Shown here one piece after another: positions 25,650 to 33,551 of a stretch of 64,000 nucleotides of DNA. The translations under genes and the position numbers were made by a program. Location: NCBI RefSeq assembly GCF_000010725.1, contig NC_013856.1, positions 541,001 through 605,000 of the forward strand, given 5' to 3'. The notes under the pieces are model-generated. The model searched no databases. It was not told the DNA's origin and was given only the letters and a program-made list of their open reading frames with translations. How positions within the stretch are numbered: position 1 is the stretch's first letter; each line of letters starts with the position of its first letter. The stretch is from Azospirillum sp. B510 (GTDB lineage Bacteria > Pseudomonadota > Alphaproteobacteria > Azospirillales > Azospirillaceae).

Positions 25650-26318
25650 TCAGTTCCCAACCGCCAGAATCTCCAGCCCATCCTGGTCCACCCGCACCCG
25701 CAGCGCCGTCAGGTCGGGCAGGCACAGATTATCCCCCAGCTCATGCGCCGGCAGGGTGGTGGTCAGCGCGACCGCCCAGGCGCCGGCGGCATGGCCGGCC
25801 TCCAGCCCGGCCGGGGCATCCTCGAACACCACGGTCTCGCGCGGGTCGAAGCCCAGCCTTTCGGCTGCGGTGCGGTAGCCCTCGGGGTGGGGCTTGCCGT
25901 GGGTGACCATGTCGGCGCCGATCAGCAGGTCGGGCAGGGGCAGGCCGGCCTGGCCGATGCGCTTGCGCGCCATGTCCCGCGGAGCGGAGGTCACCACCGC
26001 CCAACGGTGGCGCGGCAGCGATTGCAAAAGCTCAAGGGCGCCGGGGACGGCGCGCACGCCTTCGGTGTCGTTGGTGTAGCACTCCTCCACCAGACGCACC
26101 TCCTCCTCGATGTCGGTGCCGGCGGGGGCGAAGCGGCGGACGGTCTCGATGCTGCGGACGCCGTGGCAGACGGCGAGGATGGCGTCCGGATCCAGATCGT
26201 GCCGGGCGGCCCAGCGGCGCCAGGAGCGCTCCACCGGGCCTTTGGTGTCGATCAGGGTTCCGTCCATGTCGAACAGGATGGCGCCGACACGGAGCGGGGT
26301 ATCAAGGGCAGGCTTCAT
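25650..26318 (-). CDS. HAD-family sugar phosphatase / phosphoglucomutase-like hydrolase
   Basis: 222 aa HAD hydrolase with cap domain. Motif I FDMDGTLIDT (residues 16-25; nucleophile Asp and acid Asp), motif II VVTSAP, motif III Lys in THGKPHPEGY and motif IV VVFEDAPAGLEAG. It resembles YfbT/HxpA-type sugar phosphatases and beta-phosphoglucomutases. Its place between nagA and the nag regulator suggests removal of phosphate from excess amino-sugar phosphates, but that is inference. The ATG at 26318 is used with GAGAG upstream. It is 52 bp downstream of the regulator gene on the same strand. Confidence 0.85.
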   Translation of the reverse strand: MKPALDTPLRVGAILFDMDGTLIDTKGPVERSWRRWAARHDLDPDAILAVCHGVRSIETVRRFAPAGTDIEEEVRLVEECYTNDTEGVRAVPGALELLQSLPRHRWAVVTSAPRDMARKRIGQAGLPLPDLLIGADMVTHGKPHPEGYRTAAERLGFDPRETVVFEDAPAGLEAGHAAGAWAVALTTTLPAHELGDNLCLPDLTALRVRVDQDGLEILAVGN

Positions 26319-26370
26319 CGCACGCTCTCGGTTGTAGTCTCTGTGCGTGGGAGGGACTGGCCCGGAGGGA

Positions 26371-27138
26371 TCAGACCAGCGACAGCTCCACGACGAAGTC
26401 ATAGGCGTCGCCGCGGTAGTGGGAACGGACGAACTCCAGCGGGGTTCCGTTCTCCAGAAAGGTGCGGCGTTCAATGTAGAGGGCCGGCGCACCGTCCGGA
26501 ACCCCCAACAGCGCCGCCTGATCCACCGGCAGGCGAATGGCAGACAAGCGTTGCAGCGCACGGAAGGGCGGATGCCCGCGCCCGCGCAACGTTTCGTACA
26601 GGGAGCCCTGCACCAGATCGGGGTCGGGCAGGATGCGGGTCGGCAGCACGCTGAGCTCGATGGCGAGCGGGATGCCGTCGGCCAGACGCAGCCGGTGCAG
26701 CCGCACCACCTCCGCCCCCGGACTGAGCCCCAGCGCCATCGCCTCCTCCGGGGTCGCGGTGGCGACGGTGCGGCCGAGCCAGCGCGATTCCGGCCTCAAC
26801 CCGCGCCCCCCGATGTCCTCGGTGAAGCTGGTCAGGGCCGACAGCCGCTGTTCGACATGGGGGCTGCGGTTGATGAAGGTGCCGGCGCCCTGGCGCTGAT
26901 GCAGCAGCCCCTCGGCGATCAGTTCGCGCAGGGCCTTGCGCACGGTGACGCGCGAGACGCCGAAGGCTTCCGCCAGTTCCCGTTCGCCGGGCAGGGCGTC
27001 CTGCTCGGCCAGCCGGCCTTCGACGATCAGCGTCCGCAGATGCCGTGCCAGTTGCAGATACAGCGGAAGGGGCAGGGCATCCGATAGGGCGGCCGGATCG
27101 AAGGGGGGCAGGGCCGCGGTGGCGGCGGCTGTGGACAT
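26371..27138 (-). CDS. GntR/HutC-family regulator, NagR/NagQ-like
   Basis: 255 aa. N-terminal GntR winged helix: LYLQLARHLRTLIVEGRL, then PGERELAEAFGVSRVTVRKA (recognition helix) and LLHQRQGAGTFI. C-terminal UTRA effector domain with SALTSFTEDIGGRGLRPES, LHRLRLADGIPLAIELS and a final VRSHYRGDAYDFVVEL. The match to NagR/YvoA/DasR-type regulators is good; these bind GlcN-6-P or GlcNAc-6-P and repress amino-sugar genes. It is divergent from murQ, with TGGTAT-type motifs in the shared promoter region. The ATG at 27138 is chosen because residues upstream do not resemble protein. Confidence 0.88.
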   Translation of the reverse strand: MSTAAATAALPPFDPAALSDALPLPLYLQLARHLRTLIVEGRLAEQDALPGERELAEAFGVSRVTVRKALRELIAEGLLHQRQGAGTFINRSPHVEQRLSALTSFTEDIGGRGLRPESRWLGRTVATATPEEAMALGLSPGAEVVRLHRLRLADGIPLAIELSVLPTRILPDPDLVQGSLYETLRGRGHPPFRALQRLSAIRLPVDQAALLGVPDGAPALYIERRTFLENGTPLEFVRSHYRGDAYDFVVELSLV

Positions 27139-27164
27139 CGGCAACCACTCCAGAGGTCTGGGAT

Positions 27165-27310
27165 CAGCATGATACCACTGAAAGGCCTTTGGGCAACAGC
27201 ACCCCGGCCATGTTTCCGAAATGGCGCAGGATTGTGACCAGTTTAAGATTGCGAACTGTCCCGGTTTTGATATTCTGCCCATACAGTCCAATCTAATACC
27301 ACCAACATCC
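27165..27310. promoter_or_regulatory. Divergent nagR/murQ promoter region with ATACCAC motifs
   Basis: GATACCACTG at 27171-27180 and AATACCACCAAC at 27296-27307 are both inverse forms of the TGGTAT motif before the SIS gene (23274-23279). One lies just upstream of the regulator start and one just upstream of murQ. Autoregulation and control of murQ by the GntR/HutC protein are inferred. Confidence 0.35.
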
Positions 27311-27339
27311 GGACCAGGGTCCGGAACGGAGCCGGAGCA

Positions 27340-28251
27340 ATGGCGGGCGGCACGGAGGATGCGGCGAACCGATACAGTCGGCTGGATGTCTGGCCGGCGG
27401 CCGAACTGATGACCGCCCTGTGGGAGGGCCAGACGCGCGCGCTCGCCGCCTGTGCGCCGGCCTTGCCCCATGTCGCCGCCGCCGTCGAGGCCGCCGCAAG
27501 CCGGCTGTCCGGCGGGCGCGGCCGTCTGGTCTATGCCGGCGCCGGATCGTCCGCGATGGTGGCGGCGCTGGACGGGCTCGATCTGGGGCCGACCTTCGAT
27601 TGGCCGGCGGGGCGGCTGGTCCTGTTGATCGCCGGCGGGCTCGACCTGACGCGCGGTCTGGCCGGCGCGGCGGAGGATGACGAGCAGGCGGGGCGGGGCG
27701 ATGCCGGGCGGGCGGGGATTTCCGCCGCCGATGTGGTGGTCGGCCTGTCGGCCAGCGGGGCCAGCGCCTACACCGTCGGTGTCCTGCGCGCGGCGCGGGA
27801 GGCGGGGGCGCTGACCATGGGCATCGCCAGCAGCGCCGGATCGCCGCTGCTGGAGGCGGTGGAGCATCCGGTTCTGACCGTGACCGGGGCGGAGGTGATC
27901 GCCGGCTCCACCCGGCTCGGCGCCGGCACCGCCCAGAAGGTGGTGCTCAATCTGTTCTCGACCGGCGTCATGACGGCGCTCGGCACCGTCTACGACAATC
28001 TGATGATCAATGTCCGGCCGGAGAACGCCAAGCTGCGCCGCCGCTGCGCCGCCATGGTCGCCCGCATTGCCGGGGTGGACGAGGATGCCGCCGGCGCCGC
28101 GCTGGAGCGGCATGGCGAGGTGCGCCGCGCCGTTCTCGGGTTGGGCGGGCTGGAGCCGGCCGATATCGACCGGCTGCTGGCCGAAACCGGCGGCAATCTG
28201 CGCAAGGCGATGGAGCGGGCCAAATCCATCGCGCCGAATCCATCGCCATGA
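27340..28251 (+). CDS. murQ: N-acetylmuramic acid 6-phosphate etherase
   Basis: 303 aa cytoplasmic SIS-fold enzyme splitting the lactyl ether of MurNAc-6-P to give GlcNAc-6-P and D-lactate. Seen: RLVYAGAGSSAMVAALDG (MurQ usually has GAGTSGRLGVLDA), LIAGG, GAAEDDEQAG (the Glu-Asp region), ADVVVGLSASGASAYTVG, and STRLGAGTAQKVVLN with MINVRPENAKL. A C-terminal three-helix part ends RKAMERAK. The change of GTSGR to GSSAM is worth noting but the catalytic acidic region is kept. Its product is the NagA substrate. It precedes a second EIICB permease gene by 114 bp. Confidence 0.88.
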   Translation: MAGGTEDAANRYSRLDVWPAAELMTALWEGQTRALAACAPALPHVAAAVEAAASRLSGGRGRLVYAGAGSSAMVAALDGLDLGPTFDWPAGRLVLLIAGGLDLTRGLAGAAEDDEQAGRGDAGRAGISAADVVVGLSASGASAYTVGVLRAAREAGALTMGIASSAGSPLLEAVEHPVLTVTGAEVIAGSTRLGAGTAQKVVLNLFSTGVMTALGTVYDNLMINVRPENAKLRRRCAAMVARIAGVDEDAAGAALERHGEVRRAVLGLGGLEPADIDRLLAETGGNLRKAMERAKSIAPNPSP

Positions 28252-28365
28252 AGAAGACCTGAAAAGGGGCGGCGGCGCTCAGGGAGGCGTCCGACCGCCG
28301 ATCGCCAACCATCTTGTCGGCCCGGCCGCCTGAGGCCGGAGCCCGTTGCACTGGGAGACGTCCGA

Positions 28366-29817
28366 ATGTCTGCTGAACGTTTGTCGGGCGACCGTTTTTC
28401 GGGCGTCCAGAGGCTTGGTCGGGCACTGATGCTGCCGATCGCCGTGCTGCCCATCGCCGGGCTGCTGCTGCGCATCGGCCAGCCCGACCTGCTGAACATC
28501 GCCTTCATCGCCGCGGCGGGCGACGCCGTCTTTTCCAACCTGGGTGTGCTGTTCGCCGTCGGCATCGCCATCGGCTTCGCCCGTGAGAACCATGGGGCGG
28601 CCGGCCTGGCCGGCGCCGTCGGTTATTTCGTGGCGGTCAAGGGCGCCGTCGTGCTGAGCGGCGTCGCGCCCGAGCTGGTCGCCAAGATGTCCAGCCGCAT
28701 CAGCATTCCGGTCGGCATCCTGATCGGCATCATCGCCGGCCAGCTCTACAACAAGTACAAGGACATCAAGCTGCCGGACTATCTCGCCTTCTTCGGCGGG
28801 CGGCGCTTCGTGCCCATCGTCACCGGTCTGGCGGCGCTGGGCATCGCGCTGGTCTTCGGCTATGGCTGGCCGGTCGTCGATTCCGGCCTGACCGCGTTGA
28901 CCACCGGTGTCCTGGGGCTGGGCGAGTTCGGCCTGTTCCTCTATGGCGTGCTGAACCGCATCCTGATCATCACCGGCCTGCACCACATCATCAACAACAT
29001 CGCCTGGTTCCTGCTGGGCGATTACCAGGGCGTGACCGGCGACCTCAACCGCTTCTTCAAGGGCGATCCGACGGCCGGCGCCTTCATGGCCGGTTTCTTT
29101 CCGGTGATGATGTTCGGCCTGCCCGCCGCCTGCCTCGCCATGTATCACAGCGCCAAGCCGGAGAACCGCGCGGCGGTCGGCGGCGTGCTGCTGTCGATGG
29201 CGCTGACCGCCTTCCTGACCGGCGTGACCGAGCCGGTCGAATTCGCCTTCATCTTCCTGGCCCCGGCGCTGTTCGCCGTCCATGCCGTGCTGACCGGCCT
29301 GTCGATGGTGCTGATGGACGTGCTGAACGTGAAGCTGGGCTTCGGCTTCTCGGCCGGTCTGTTCGACTATGTGCTGAATTACGGCAAGGCGACCAACCCG
29401 ATCCTGCTGCTGCCGGTGGGGGCCGTCTATTTCGCCGTCTATTACGGGCTGTTCCGCTTCGTCATCCAGCGCTTCGACCTGAAGACGCTGGGCCGCGACG
29501 ATGCCGCCATCCCGGCCGGCCAGGAGCCCGCCGCCACCGGAGCCCGCGGATCGAGCGCCACCGACCGGGCCGGCGCCTATGTCGCCGCCCTCGGCGGGGC
29601 CGGCAACCTGCGTTCGGTGGAGGCTTGCACGACGCGTCTGCGCCTGAACGTCGCCGACGCCAGCCGGGTGAACGAGGTGGAGCTGAAACGGATCGGCGCC
29701 CGCGGCGTGGTGAAGCCGTCGGCCAACTCCGTCCAGGTGATCGTCGGTCCGATCGCCGACCAGCTGGCCGGCGAGATCCAGGAGTCGCTGAACACATCGG
29801 CGGGTGTGCGGGTCTGA
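28366..29817 (+). CDS. nagE: PTS N-acetylglucosamine-type permease EIICB
   Basis: 483 aa. EIIC covers about 12-370 with LMLPIAVLPIAGLLLRIGQP, IITGLHHIINNIAWFLLGDY (the NagE-like His pair) and FLTGVTEPVEF. EIIB covers about 400-480 with phospho-Cys421 in VEACTTRLRLNV. There is no EIIA domain, so phosphate must come from the EIIA domain of the fused donor at 18437. It differs from the other EIICB in having a single EIIB. Being next to murQ, it may carry GlcNAc, MurNAc or both; known MurP proteins have EIIB first, so GlcNAc is favoured. GGGAG precedes the ATG. A strong terminator follows. Confidence 0.92.
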   Translation: MSAERLSGDRFSGVQRLGRALMLPIAVLPIAGLLLRIGQPDLLNIAFIAAAGDAVFSNLGVLFAVGIAIGFARENHGAAGLAGAVGYFVAVKGAVVLSGVAPELVAKMSSRISIPVGILIGIIAGQLYNKYKDIKLPDYLAFFGGRRFVPIVTGLAALGIALVFGYGWPVVDSGLTALTTGVLGLGEFGLFLYGVLNRILIITGLHHIINNIAWFLLGDYQGVTGDLNRFFKGDPTAGAFMAGFFPVMMFGLPAACLAMYHSAKPENRAAVGGVLLSMALTAFLTGVTEPVEFAFIFLAPALFAVHAVLTGLSMVLMDVLNVKLGFGFSAGLFDYVLNYGKATNPILLLPVGAVYFAVYYGLFRFVIQRFDLKTLGRDDAAIPAGQEPAATGARGSSATDRAGAYVAALGGAGNLRSVEACTTRLRLNVADASRVNEVELKRIGARGVVKPSANSVQVIVGPIADQLAGEIQESLNTSAGVRV

Positions 29818-29844
29818 TCGCAGGCCGATCGTTCCGCTGATGGG

Positions 29845-29881
29845 AAAGCCCCGGTTCCTCGTGGAACCGGGGCTTTTCCTT
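29845..29881 (+). terminator. Rho-independent terminator after second EIICB gene
   Basis: AAAGCCCCGGTTCC / GGAACCGGGGCTTT with a TCGT loop and a following TTCCTTT. Placed between two converging genes, so it may serve both directions. Confidence 0.9.
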
Positions 29882-29900
29882 TGTCGGAGCCTGGCTGCCG

Positions 29901-30653
29901 TCAGGCCGGTTCCGGTTCGTCGGCGAAGATCGCCTTCAGATCGATGCGGGTCTCGGGCTTGGCTTCCAGATCCAGCTGGCGTTCCACCTCGTCGAGATGA
30001 TCGATCATCAGCGCCGTCGCCTCGCCGGGCCGGTTGCCGATCAGGGCGGCGATCAGGCGGCGATGGTCGTCGGCCGAGCAGGTATGCGACGCCCGCCGCT
30101 CGAACGCCGCGATGGCGAGGCTGGAGCGGTCGATCAGGTCGGTCAGGATGCCGGCCAGTGTCGCGTTGCCGGCGAACTCGGCCAGCAGCAGGTGGAACTG
30201 GCCGGACAGGCGGATCATCGCCTTGCGGTCGGCGGCGCGTTCCGCCGCATCCTCCAGCGCGCCATGGCCACGCAGCCGGTCCAGCATGTCGTCGGGCAAG
30301 GGGCGTGGCAGCCGTTCGAGCCGCTCCATGATCGCCCGTTCGATCACGCGACGGGCCTCGAACACTTCGCGCGCCTCCTTCGGCGTCGGCTTGGCGACGA
30401 AGGCGCCGCGGTTGGGGATCAGCGTGACCACCCGCCGCTGTGCCAGCAGAAGCAGCACCTTGCGCACCCGTTCGCGGCTGACACCGAACGCCTCTGCCAG
30501 GCTTTCCTCCGTCAGCTTGGTGCCCGGCGGCAGGCGGCGGTCGGCGATCGCCTCGCCGATGCTGCGGACGATGCGGGCCTCGGCACCGCCACGGGTGGCG
30601 GTGCGGGCGCGGGGCGTGCGGCGGGGCGGCTTGGCGGGGGCTGTGCTGGTCAT
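29901..30653 (-). CDS. GntR/FadR-subfamily transcriptional regulator
   Basis: About 250 aa. Basic N-terminus (AKPPRRTPRARTATRGG), GntR winged helix (RIVRSIGEAIADRRLPPGTK and LTEESLAEAFGVSRERVRKV), wing VVTLIPNRGAFVAKPT, then an all-helical FCD domain with the metal-binding His pattern (FHLLLAEFAGN, HRRLIAALIG). FadR-type members sense small carboxylates. It is divergent from the ABC importer operon, with TTGTGCACAA at 30700-30709 just upstream of its start and a second copy before the importer. The start is uncertain: 30653 is used, with an in-frame ATG at 30719 as alternative. Confidence 0.88.
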   Translation of the reverse strand: MTSTAPAKPPRRTPRARTATRGGAEARIVRSIGEAIADRRLPPGTKLTEESLAEAFGVSRERVRKVLLLLAQRRVVTLIPNRGAFVAKPTPKEAREVFEARRVIERAIMERLERLPRPLPDDMLDRLRGHGALEDAAERAADRKAMIRLSGQFHLLLAEFAGNATLAGILTDLIDRSSLAIAAFERRASHTCSADDHRRLIAALIGNRPGEATALMIDHLDEVERQLDLEAKPETRIDLKAIFADEPEPA

Positions 30654-30699
30654 CGGCGGATAAGACGCTTTTGTCGGTGTACAGGAAACGCTCCGAGAA

Positions 30700-30709
30700 T
30701 TGTGCACAA
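30700..30709. promoter_or_regulatory. Candidate GntR operator 1 (TTGTGCACAA)
   Basis: Perfect 10-bp palindrome 47 bp upstream of the GntR gene start, inside AATTGTGCACAAAG. Identical to the site before the importer. Confidence 0.6.
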
Positions 30710-30918
30710 AGTGGGCCATGACGGGAACCGCAATCCCCCGATCGGTTTGGCGAAGGACACCGGGGTTGAAAATGCCTAAATTGACGCCACTGGGTCTGAT
30801 CCCTGCGCAAATGCTGTTCTGTTGCGCAAAGCGATCCTCCTGGATCGCCCATTTCCCGCCATTCCACCGCTGGCACGCGACATGCAGAAGGCGGAACGGT
30901 CACAAACGACCGCACGGA

Positions 30919-30928
30919 TTGTGCACAA
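30919..30928. promoter_or_regulatory. Candidate GntR operator 2 (TTGTGCACAA)
   Basis: Perfect palindrome 14 bp before the ATG of the importer ATPase gene, next to its ribosome-binding site, a place where a bound repressor would block expression. Flanks GGA and TTC keep partial symmetry. Confidence 0.6.
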
Positions 30929-30942
30929 TTCTGGAGGCTCCG

Positions 30943-31977
30943 ATGACGGCGGGTTCAACGGTCGAGCTGGTGAAGCTGCGCAAGGCCTATGGTGGGACCG
31001 TGGCGGTGGACGGCATCGATCTGCGGATCGCCGCCGGATCCTATTGCTGCCTGCTGGGGCCGAGCGGCTGCGGCAAGACCTCCACCTTGCGGATGATCGC
31101 CGGGCATGAGGACATCACCGACGGCGACCTGCTGATCGGCGACAGCGTGGTCAACGACGATCCGCCGGCCAAGCGCGGCACGGCGATGATGTTCCAGAGC
31201 TACGCCCTGTTCCCGCATCTGGACTGCACCGACAATGTCGCCTTCAGCCTGAAGATGAAGGGGGTGGCGAAGGAGGAGCGGCGGCGGCGGGCGGCCGAGA
31301 TGCTGGACCTCGTCGACATGGGTAAATATGCCGGGCGCCTGCCGGCTCAGCTGTCGGGCGGCCAACAGCAGCGGGTGGCGCTGGCCCGCGCCCTGATCAC
31401 CCGGCCGGGCGTGCTGTTGCTGGACGAGCCGCTGTCGGCGCTCGACCCGTTCCTGCGGGTGCGCATGCGCGAGGAGTTGAAGCGCCTGCACCGCGACATC
31501 GGCATCACCTTCATCCACGTCACCCACAGCCAGACCGAGGCGATGGCGCTGGCCGATCTCGCCGTGGTGATGAACCAGGGCCGCATCGAACAGGCCGGGC
31601 CGCCGCGCGAGCTGTTCAACCAGCCGCGCACCGCCTTCGTCGCCCGCTTCATCGGCGGCCACAATGTCATCGAAGCCGGCGCGATCCATAGCGGTGCGAT
31701 GGCGGGCGGAGTGGCGGGCGATGCCGGTCGTTGCGCCGTGCGCGCCGACCGCATCCTGTTGGGCGGCGCCGACCTGCCGGCGGAGATCCAGGTGGAGGGC
31801 ACGGTGCGCGCGCTGGAGTATCACGGCGCCTCCGTCCATCTCAGCCTCGACGTTCCCGGCGCCGACGAGTTCGCCGTCGTGTTGGACGAGGCCCGTTATT
31901 TCGACGCGCCGGTCGGCGTGGGCGAGCGCGTGCGCGCCGGCTGGAGCCGCCGCGACGTCCACCCGCTGGTGGCCTGA
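30943..31977 (+). CDS. ABC importer ATPase, putrescine/spermidine type
   Basis: 344 aa cytoplasmic ATPase of the PotA class. Walker A LGPSGCGKTSTLRM, Q-loop MFQSYALFPHL, signature LSGGQQQRVALARAL, Walker B VLLLDEPLSALD and H-loop VTHSQTEAMAL are all intact; a C-terminal TOBE-like regulatory region follows from about residue 245. GGAGG lies 6-9 bases before the ATG at 30943. First gene of a four-gene importer operon (ATPase, binding protein, two permeases) with a racemase gene behind. Likely repressed by the divergent GntR protein. Despite the class name the substrate may not be a polyamine. Confidence 0.93.
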   Translation: MTAGSTVELVKLRKAYGGTVAVDGIDLRIAAGSYCCLLGPSGCGKTSTLRMIAGHEDITDGDLLIGDSVVNDDPPAKRGTAMMFQSYALFPHLDCTDNVAFSLKMKGVAKEERRRRAAEMLDLVDMGKYAGRLPAQLSGGQQQRVALARALITRPGVLLLDEPLSALDPFLRVRMREELKRLHRDIGITFIHVTHSQTEAMALADLAVVMNQGRIEQAGPPRELFNQPRTAFVARFIGGHNVIEAGAIHSGAMAGGVAGDAGRCAVRADRILLGGADLPAEIQVEGTVRALEYHGASVHLSLDVPGADEFAVVLDEARYFDAPVGVGERVRAGWSRRDVHPLVA

Positions 31978-32037
31978 TCCCTTTTCAAAACGCCTGCTCA
32001 AACAAAAACACGTGACGAACAGACTGGAGGCTCAGCG

Positions 32038-33351
32038 ATGACCGACACCCGTACTCCTTCGAAGCCGTCAAACTCCGTCGCCGGCGTCAGCCGCCGCACC
32101 CTGCTGAAGGGCTCCGCCGCCGTTGCCGGTGCCGCCGTCGGCTCCGGCGCCATCACCGGCTTTCCGACCATCTGGGCGCAGAACATCAAGAACGTCACCC
32201 TGCGCCAGTTCGGCACCGGCGTGTCGAACCTGAACGCCGTCGCCGACAAGGTGAAGGAGGATCTGGGCTTCACCTTGCAGATGACGGCGCTGGATTCCGA
32301 CGCGGTGACCCAGCGCGCGGTGACGCAGCCGAAATCCTACGATATCGCCGACATCGAATACTGGATCGGCAAGAAGGTCTTCCCGGCCGGCGTCATGCAG
32401 CCGATGGACGTGAAGAAGATCAAGAATTTCGACAAGATCGTCCCGATCTTCATCACCGGCAAGCTGACGCCGGACAGCGCCATCGCCCAGGGCACCGCCC
32501 CCCACACGGTCGGCTTCGTCGAGGGCAAGGACAGCACCAAGTTCGCCAAGGCGCCGACAGACTGGATGACGCTGATCCCGACCATCTACAACGCCGACAC
32601 GCTGGGCATCCGCCCCGATCTGGTCGGCCGTCCGATCTCCAGCTGGACGGATCTGCTCGACCCCGCCTTCAAGGGCAAGGCGTCGCTGCTGAACATCCCG
32701 TCGATCGGCATCATGGACGCCGCCATGGTCTGCGAGGCGATGGGTGAGATCAAATATGGCGACAAGGGCAACATGACCAAGGAGGAGATCGACAAGACCC
32801 TCAAGATCATGACCGACGCCAAGAAATCCGGCCAGTTCCGCGCCTTCTGGAAGACCTTCGACGAGAGCGTCAATCTGATGTCGTCGGGTGAGGTCATCAT
32901 CCAGTCGATGTGGTCGCCCGCCGTCGCCGCCGTGCGCGCCAAGGGCATCCAGTGCGTCTACCAGCCGCTGAAGGAGGGCTATCGCGCCTGGGGCGGCGGT
33001 CTTGGCATCGCCAAGCATCTGAGCGGGCTGGAGCTGGAGGCGGCCTATGAATACATCAACTGGTATCTGTCGGGCTGGGTCGGCGCCTATCTGAACCGCC
33101 AGGGCTATTATTCCGCCGTGCTCGATACCGCCAAGCAGCATATGTCGGCCGACGAATGGGCCTTCTGGATGGAGGGCCAGCCGGCCAAGACCGACATCCT
33201 CAGCCCCGAGGGCAAGGTGATGGAGAAGGCCGGCGCGGTGCGCGACGGCGGCTCGTTCCAGGACCGCATGGGCCGCGTCGCCTGCTGGAACGCGGTGATG
33301 GACGAGGACCGCTACATGGTCCGCAAGTGGAACGAGTTCATCGCGGCTTAA
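32038..33351 (+). CDS. ABC importer substrate-binding protein, Tat-exported, putrescine-type
   Basis: 437 aa periplasmic protein. The twin-arginine signal is plain: GVSRRTLLKGSAAVAGAAVG, so it is exported folded. The mature part has the SBP_bac_8/PotD-like fold features: YDIADIEYWIGKKVFPAGVM, LIPTIYNADTLGIRP, WTDLLDPAFKGKASLLNIPS and AWGGGLGIAKHLSGLELEAA. Tat export is common for polyamine-type binding proteins in this group. CTGGAGG precedes the ATG. The ligand is not deducible; the downstream racemase and amidase point to a nitrogenous amide or cyclic ureide. Confidence 0.9.
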   Translation: MTDTRTPSKPSNSVAGVSRRTLLKGSAAVAGAAVGSGAITGFPTIWAQNIKNVTLRQFGTGVSNLNAVADKVKEDLGFTLQMTALDSDAVTQRAVTQPKSYDIADIEYWIGKKVFPAGVMQPMDVKKIKNFDKIVPIFITGKLTPDSAIAQGTAPHTVGFVEGKDSTKFAKAPTDWMTLIPTIYNADTLGIRPDLVGRPISSWTDLLDPAFKGKASLLNIPSIGIMDAAMVCEAMGEIKYGDKGNMTKEEIDKTLKIMTDAKKSGQFRAFWKTFDESVNLMSSGEVIIQSMWSPAVAAVRAKGIQCVYQPLKEGYRAWGGGLGIAKHLSGLELEAAYEYINWYLSGWVGAYLNRQGYYSAVLDTAKQHMSADEWAFWMEGQPAKTDILSPEGKVMEKAGAVRDGGSFQDRMGRVACWNAVMDEDRYMVRKWNEFIAA

Positions 33352-33370
33352 TGTTTGCGGTTGCCGGGCA

Positions 33371-33512
33371 TCCCCTCTCCCCCCTGGGGAGAGGGTTAGG
33401 GTGAGGGGGAAGCGTGGCGAGGATCTTCAAGCGTCGCGCACTCTCCGCTCCCTATTACGCCCACGCAATGCATCCCCCTCACCCCGACCCTCTCCCCGGG
33501 GGGGAGAGGGGG
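33371..33512. repeat. Pair of inverted GGGGAGAGGG-type repeats
   Basis: Unit 1 (33371-33410) and unit 2 (33473-33512) are inverted copies. Each has its own CCCTCTCCCC / GGGGAGAGGG-type hairpin plus a GGGTGAGGGG flank. Together with about 60 bp between them they form a 140-bp palindromic element. It lies within the importer operon between binding-protein and permease genes, so it would be transcribed. This repeat type is widespread between genes of many proteobacteria. Confidence 0.75.
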
Positions 33513-33551
33513 ATTCTCGTGAACTCCCACCAACCCGCAGGACACCCGCCG

